From Myxococcota bacterium (GTDB lineage Bacteria > Myxococcota > UBA4151), in contig JAPKCE010000039.1 of assembly GCA_028823075.1 (NCBI GenBank), forward strand, positions 1-10,657: a stretch of 10,657 nt of DNA. The letters are read 5' to 3'. Below, piece by piece: positions 8,203-10,657 of the stretch. The translations under genes were made by a program, and so were the position numbers. Under the pieces are notes generated by a model. That model had not been told where the DNA came from. It worked only from the letters and a program-made list of their open reading frames with translations, and did not search any database. Numbering within the stretch: position 1 is the first letter of the stretch; each line of letters opens with the position of its first letter.

Positions 8203-8958
8203 CTAAGCTTCGAGTTCAACTCCTGCCGCCATCACCGTCTCGTGCACTACGGCACGACGACAACCTTGGCAGTAGATGACCTTTTCTTGGCGCTGCACTT
8301 CAATCCAGTTTTGTGGCTGCATGCTGACGTTGCAGAAGCCGCAGATGCCACCGCGAGCGATCACCACGGCGCGAGCCGGGCGGCGCTTAATCGAAGCCAC
8401 GAGGCTGACAAAGCGACGACGGTCCGTGTCGGGCATAACCGCCAACAATGCTTCGCGGTGCTCAAGTTCGACTTTTAATGCCGTCTCGGTGAGCCCATTT
8501 TGTTTTTCGAGTTCGTTGCTAAGGCTGGCCGATTTGCTCTGTGCAGTTTCCAGAGCTTCTTGAGCCGTATTAAAGGCGGTCTCAAGCTCTTCGACAACGC
8601 TAACCTTTTCGTTGGCGTCGTTCTCGCCGTAGCCGATGGTGCGGGTCTGTTCGCGGATGGCCGAGTTGAGCGCTTGCTGCTCGCGCCAGTCCTGCAAGCC
8701 TTGAAGACGGGTTTCCCATTTCTTCAGTTCGGCTTTTTTGGTTTCGACGCTCTCCTCGATCTCACGCCATTCCCGCTTGGCATCGTCGAAGCGATCCTGC
8801 ACTTCGTTACGCTTGCGCAGCAGGTCTTTTAGCGTGCCGCCCTGTGCTTCGACAGCAATAACAAGCTCATCGCGTGTCTTGCTCGCCTCAGAGATACGAT
8901 CTTCGGTGAGTTGGAGACGCGCCAGATTTTTAAGATCATCACCCATGGATTGCACCAT
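8203..8958 (-). CDS. Coiled-coil / C4-type zinc-ribbon protein (CT398/CdsZ-like)
   Basis: This protein of up to 251 residues has two parts. Residues about 5-175 are charged, heptad-like helices (runs of Glu, Lys, Arg, Ala, Leu) expected to form an antiparallel coiled-coil hairpin. Residues about 200-240 form a zinc ribbon with C206-G-F-C209 and C230-Q-G-C233. This layout is that of the widespread CT398-like family (zf-RING_7-type ribbon). Its Chlamydia member CdsZ has been linked to sigma-54 and type III secretion, but the general role is unclear; nucleic-acid binding is only a guess. Start choice is uncertain: ATG at 8958 follows AAAAGG with no spacing, whereas the in-frame ATG at 8946 has AGGA ten bases upstream and would give 247 residues. 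It lies between a tRNA gene, 8 bases upstream of the longer start, and rnpB, 4 bases after the stop, suggesting one transcript. Confidence 0.88.
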   Translation of the reverse strand: MVQSMGDDLKNLARLQLTEDRISEASKTRDELVIAVEAQGGTLKDLLRKRNEVQDRFDDAKREWREIEESVETKKAELKKWETRLQGLQDWREQQALNSAIREQTRTIGYGENDANEKVSVVEELETAFNTAQEALETAQSKSASLSNELEKQNGLTETALKVELEHREALLAVMPDTDRRRFVSLVASIKRRPARAVVIARGGICGFCNVSMQPQNWIEVQRQEKVIYCQGCRRAVVHETVMAAGVELEA

Positions 8959-8966
8959 CCTTTTCT

Positions 8967-9043
8967 TGGTAGGCCTCCTAGGGATCGAACCTAGTACCTG
9001 TCGATTATGAGTCGAATGCTCTAACCAAATGAGCTAGAGGCCC
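8967..9043 (-). tRNA. tRNA with CAU anticodon, probably tRNA-Ile2, else elongator tRNA-Met
   Basis: The minus strand folds as a complete 77-nt tRNA. The acceptor stem is GGGCCTC/GAGGCCT with one G-U at pair 1-72, then discriminator A and an encoded CCA. The D arm is GCTC/GAGC, the anticodon loop CTCATAA (anticodon CAU, plus-strand 9007-9009), and the T arm CTAGG-TTCGATC-CCTAG. It is not the initiator, which has a mismatched first pair and three G-C pairs in the anticodon stem. C4-G69 and C5-G68 in the acceptor and a weak 27-43 pair (U-C) resemble E. coli tRNA-Ile2, whose C34 is changed to lysidine by TilS, more than elongator tRNA-Met. The identity remains a lean; the tRNA itself is near certain. 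Confidence 0.97.
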
Positions 9044-9058
9044 TTATTGGCCGGGGGC

Positions 9059-9087
9059 GAAGTACATAGATGCTTCCTTTCTTGCAA
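9059..9087 (-). promoter_or_regulatory. probable tRNA / zinc-ribbon / rnpB promoter
   Basis: On the minus strand TTGCAA (9087 to 9082) and TACTTC (9064 to 9059) are 17 bases apart, followed by a C-rich discriminator. The start would fall near 9052, leaving a leader of about 8 bases before the mature tRNA at 9043. The placement suits a stable-RNA promoter; the -10 is far from TATAAT but close to the TAGTTG of rpsT. Confidence 0.45.
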
Positions 9088-9118
9088 GCACTGGGCACGA
9101 TTTTTGCTTAGGTTTCAA

Positions 9119-9133
9119 GTGACCTTAGGTCAC
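9119..9133. promoter_or_regulatory. perfect 15-base palindrome, candidate operator
   Basis: GTGACCT-T-AGGTCAC is an inverted repeat with 7-base arms and one central base. It lies in the divergent region between the tRNA unit and the receptor gene. Its centre is about 59 bases before the transcription start expected for the receptor promoter, a typical activator distance. It resembles a CRP/FNR-family site (GTGA...TCAC) but has seven rather than six bases between the half-sites, so the regulator cannot be named. Confidence 0.5.
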
Positions 9134-9150
9134 GTCTCTATCACGATCGT

Positions 9151-9179
9151 TTGACAGTCGCCCATCGTACCTCCAGTTG
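9151..9179 (+). promoter_or_regulatory. candidate promoter of the TonB-dependent receptor gene
   Basis: A perfect TTGACA (9151-9156) is followed after 17 bases by CAGTTG (9174-9179). The predicted start is near 9186, which leaves a short leader holding GGAG (9193-9196) before the ATG at 9202. The -10 is poor against the sigma-70 consensus but nearly identical to that of rpsT, and may need an activator. Confidence 0.45.
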
Positions 9180-9201
9180 CTGGTCGCGAGATGGAGCCAC
9201 G

Positions 9202-10657
9202 ATGCTGAGCGTAATCACTATGATGCTGGCGCTTTCCGAGCCCCTTATGGCGGATGGTATCGTCGTTTCCGGCGAGCGTCACGCGGCGAAGGAAGCCGAA
9301 ACTGCGCGCAGTATTGAGCGGGCCGAACGCAAGGCCTTGGACGACGCTGGCCACCTGGATTTAGCCGAGTTTTTTGCGACTCTACCTGGTGTCAGCCTGC
9401 GCGAGGGGGCGCCTGGCGCGATCAGTCCACTTATTCGCGGGCTGATGGGCGCCGACAACCTCATCCTCATCGACGGTCTGCGCTACAACACAAGCTTGTT
9501 GCGTCGCGGCGCCAGCGGTGCCGCCAATAGCTTGGGTTTGTATTCGTTTGAGGGGCTTGAATTGATTCGCGGCAGCGGCGGCGTGGGCTACGGCTCGGGT
9601 GCCCTGGGCGGTGTTTTGTCCATGCGGACGCGCGACCTTGAAAAGCCCGACAAACGTTGGTGGTATTGGCGAGAGTTTTTCGCCTACCCAGGTTATTATC
9701 GCTATAATTTTACGAGCTTGCTCAAGAAGCAAAGCGGTCCTTTTGCCATCGCTTTAGCGGTGCAGCGTGACAAATTCCGTAGCCGTCGCCATGGCGACCT
9801 GCTCGCTGGGCTCGACGCAGCAGAGATTCCAAAGGCCGACCACGGACAGACGGACTGGTTGCTCAAAATGCGTTATCGCACCCAGGCTTGGCTTCTCCAT
9901 TTCGGTTATTTGGGGTTGCGCGTGGGTGGCGGCGGGCAGATCGATCAGTTGCCGAGAGGCGAACTTCGCCGCAGCTCGCCCAGCGATCATTTTACCTGGT
10001 TACGTGCCAAAGGGCGCCATTCTGGTGCTTTTCGTCGCAGTGAATTCTTTATCGGCAGTCGCAGCGCCGCTCGCGACGAGCGCGTCGAGCGATGCGACGT
10101 AGCGGCAAGCGGAAATGTGCTCGACCGCCAAGCTTGTTTGGATCGAATGGACTTAGAGCCGGGCGACGACGGTTTTAGCGAAAGCGGTTTGCTGCAGCGT
10201 TTGGTTGAGACCGAGAAGGTTCTCATGCATCAGGCTGGTTTTCGCCTGCTCAGCAAACGCTTCAAGGGCTGGCGCCTGCGAACGGGTGGCGAGGCCGCCG
10301 TGGAGTCGGTTTCGGGCAGCCAAAGCACCGTGCTGGGTACAGGCCTTGAGCGTAGCCTCTACGGCGACGGGCTCGGCTACTTGACCGGTGGTATTTTTGC
10401 TCAACTCCAAGGCGACTTAGCTAAACTCGGCACAAAACAACTGAGTCTGAGCGCCGGTTTGCGCTTGGCGGTTTTTGGCGTTCTTGATTCACAGGATGAT
10501 CGCTCCCAGACCTGGCTGCGTCCCGCCGCGGAATTGGCTTTGAATCTGCGCCGCCGCGGGCGTTCGTCGAGCTGGTTGAGCATGAGTTCGAGCAGTCGCG
10601 CTCCCAACCTGTTTGAGATGTTTTACGAGGGCGACACCGGGGCGTTTTACCAAGAGA
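9202..10657 (+). CDS. TonB-dependent outer-membrane receptor, C-terminus cut off by window edge
   Basis: These receptors import scarce nutrients such as iron complexes, cobalamin or glycans across the outer membrane using TonB energy. The first 485 residues are visible and the frame is open at the right edge. A short hydrophobic N-terminus (1-17) without any Lys or Arg is the apparent signal peptide. DGIVVSGER (18-26) resembles a TonB box. The plug domain spans about 50-148, with LAEFFATLPGVSLREG, IRGLMGADNLILIDGLRY (78-95) and LELIRGSGGVGYGSGALGGVLSMRTR (119-144), as in the family. Barrel strands follow, including the typical SSRAPNLFEMFYEG (464-477). C298 and C312 are the only cysteines seen and could bridge an extracellular loop. 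GGAG five bases upstream supports the ATG. The substrate cannot be told; neighbours give no hint and no Fur box was seen. Confidence 0.92.
   Translation, partial: MLSVITMMLALSEPLMADGIVVSGERHAAKEAETARSIERAERKALDDAGHLDLAEFFATLPGVSLREGAPGAISPLIRGLMGADNLILIDGLRYNTSLLRRGASGAANSLGLYSFEGLELIRGSGGVGYGSGALGGVLSMRTRDLEKPDKRWWYWREFFAYPGYYRYNFTSLLKKQSGPFAIALAVQRDKFRSRRHGDLLAGLDAAEIPKADHGQTDWLLKMRYRTQAWLLHFGYLGLRVGGGGQIDQLPRGELRRSSPSDHFTWLRAKGRHSGAFRRSEFFIGSRSAARDERVERCDVAASGNVLDRQACLDRMDLEPGDDGFSESGLLQRLVETEKVLMHQAGFRLLSKRFKGWRLRTGGEAAVESVSGSQSTVLGTGLERSLYGDGLGYLTGGIFAQLQGDLAKLGTKQLSLSAGLRLAVFGVLDSQDDRSQTWLRPAAELALNLRRRGRSSSWLSMSSSSRAPNLFEMFYEGDTGAFYQE

Noticed and set aside
8967..9043. tRNA gene as an integration site of a mobile element
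   Set aside because: The tRNA 3' end is directly followed by a housekeeping-type gene, with no integrase, direct repeat or foreign-looking block nearby.
9202..10657. Minus-strand open frames opposite the receptor gene (for example 9382-9732 and 10401-10607)
   Set aside because: The plus frame is open for 485 codons with plug and barrel motifs; the minus frames show no recognisable domains and no ribosome-binding sites were noted.

Overview
The window is a stretch of core bacterial chromosome with housekeeping genes in the middle and a cell-surface gene at each edge. A lipopolysaccharide-assembly lipoprotein (LptE-like) and a TonB-dependent outer-membrane receptor show a Gram-negative cell. 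The GC-rich, evenly coding sequence and the secreted cysteine-paired RCC1 propeller would suit a Myxococcota/Bradymonadales-type (former Deltaproteobacteria) organism. That placement is inference; no taxonomic marker was searched.

Layout on the plus strand: (1) the C-terminal part of a seven-bladed RCC1-repeat protein whose frame is open at the left edge; (2) leuS, lptE and holA, joined by two ATGA stop/start overlaps into a translationally coupled operon; (3) rpsT (ribosomal protein S20) behind its own TTGACA promoter and followed by a clear intrinsic terminator; (4) yqeY and dnaG, two bases apart; no rpoD follows dnaG.

On the minus strand, converging on dnaG, is a compact unit transcribed right to left: a tRNA with anticodon CAU (better as isoleucine-2 than elongator methionine), a coiled-coil/C4 zinc-ribbon protein starting 8 bases after the tRNA CCA, and rnpB, the RNase P RNA, starting about 4 bases after that protein's stop codon. 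A shared transcript would need RNase P, made from its own 3' end, to mature the tRNA at its 5' end. The rnpB P1 helix is unusually long, with 21 complementary pairs.

A 158-base divergent intergenic region follows, with a candidate promoter facing each way and a perfect 15-base palindrome. The window ends inside a TonB-dependent receptor gene, which is open at the right edge.

I saw no CRISPR array, insertion sequence, phage gene, toxin or defence system. The most interesting items are organisational and regulatory: the tRNA/zinc-ribbon/rnpB unit, the long P1, the alternative hairpins over the leuS ribosome-binding site, and a repeated non-consensus -10 pattern.
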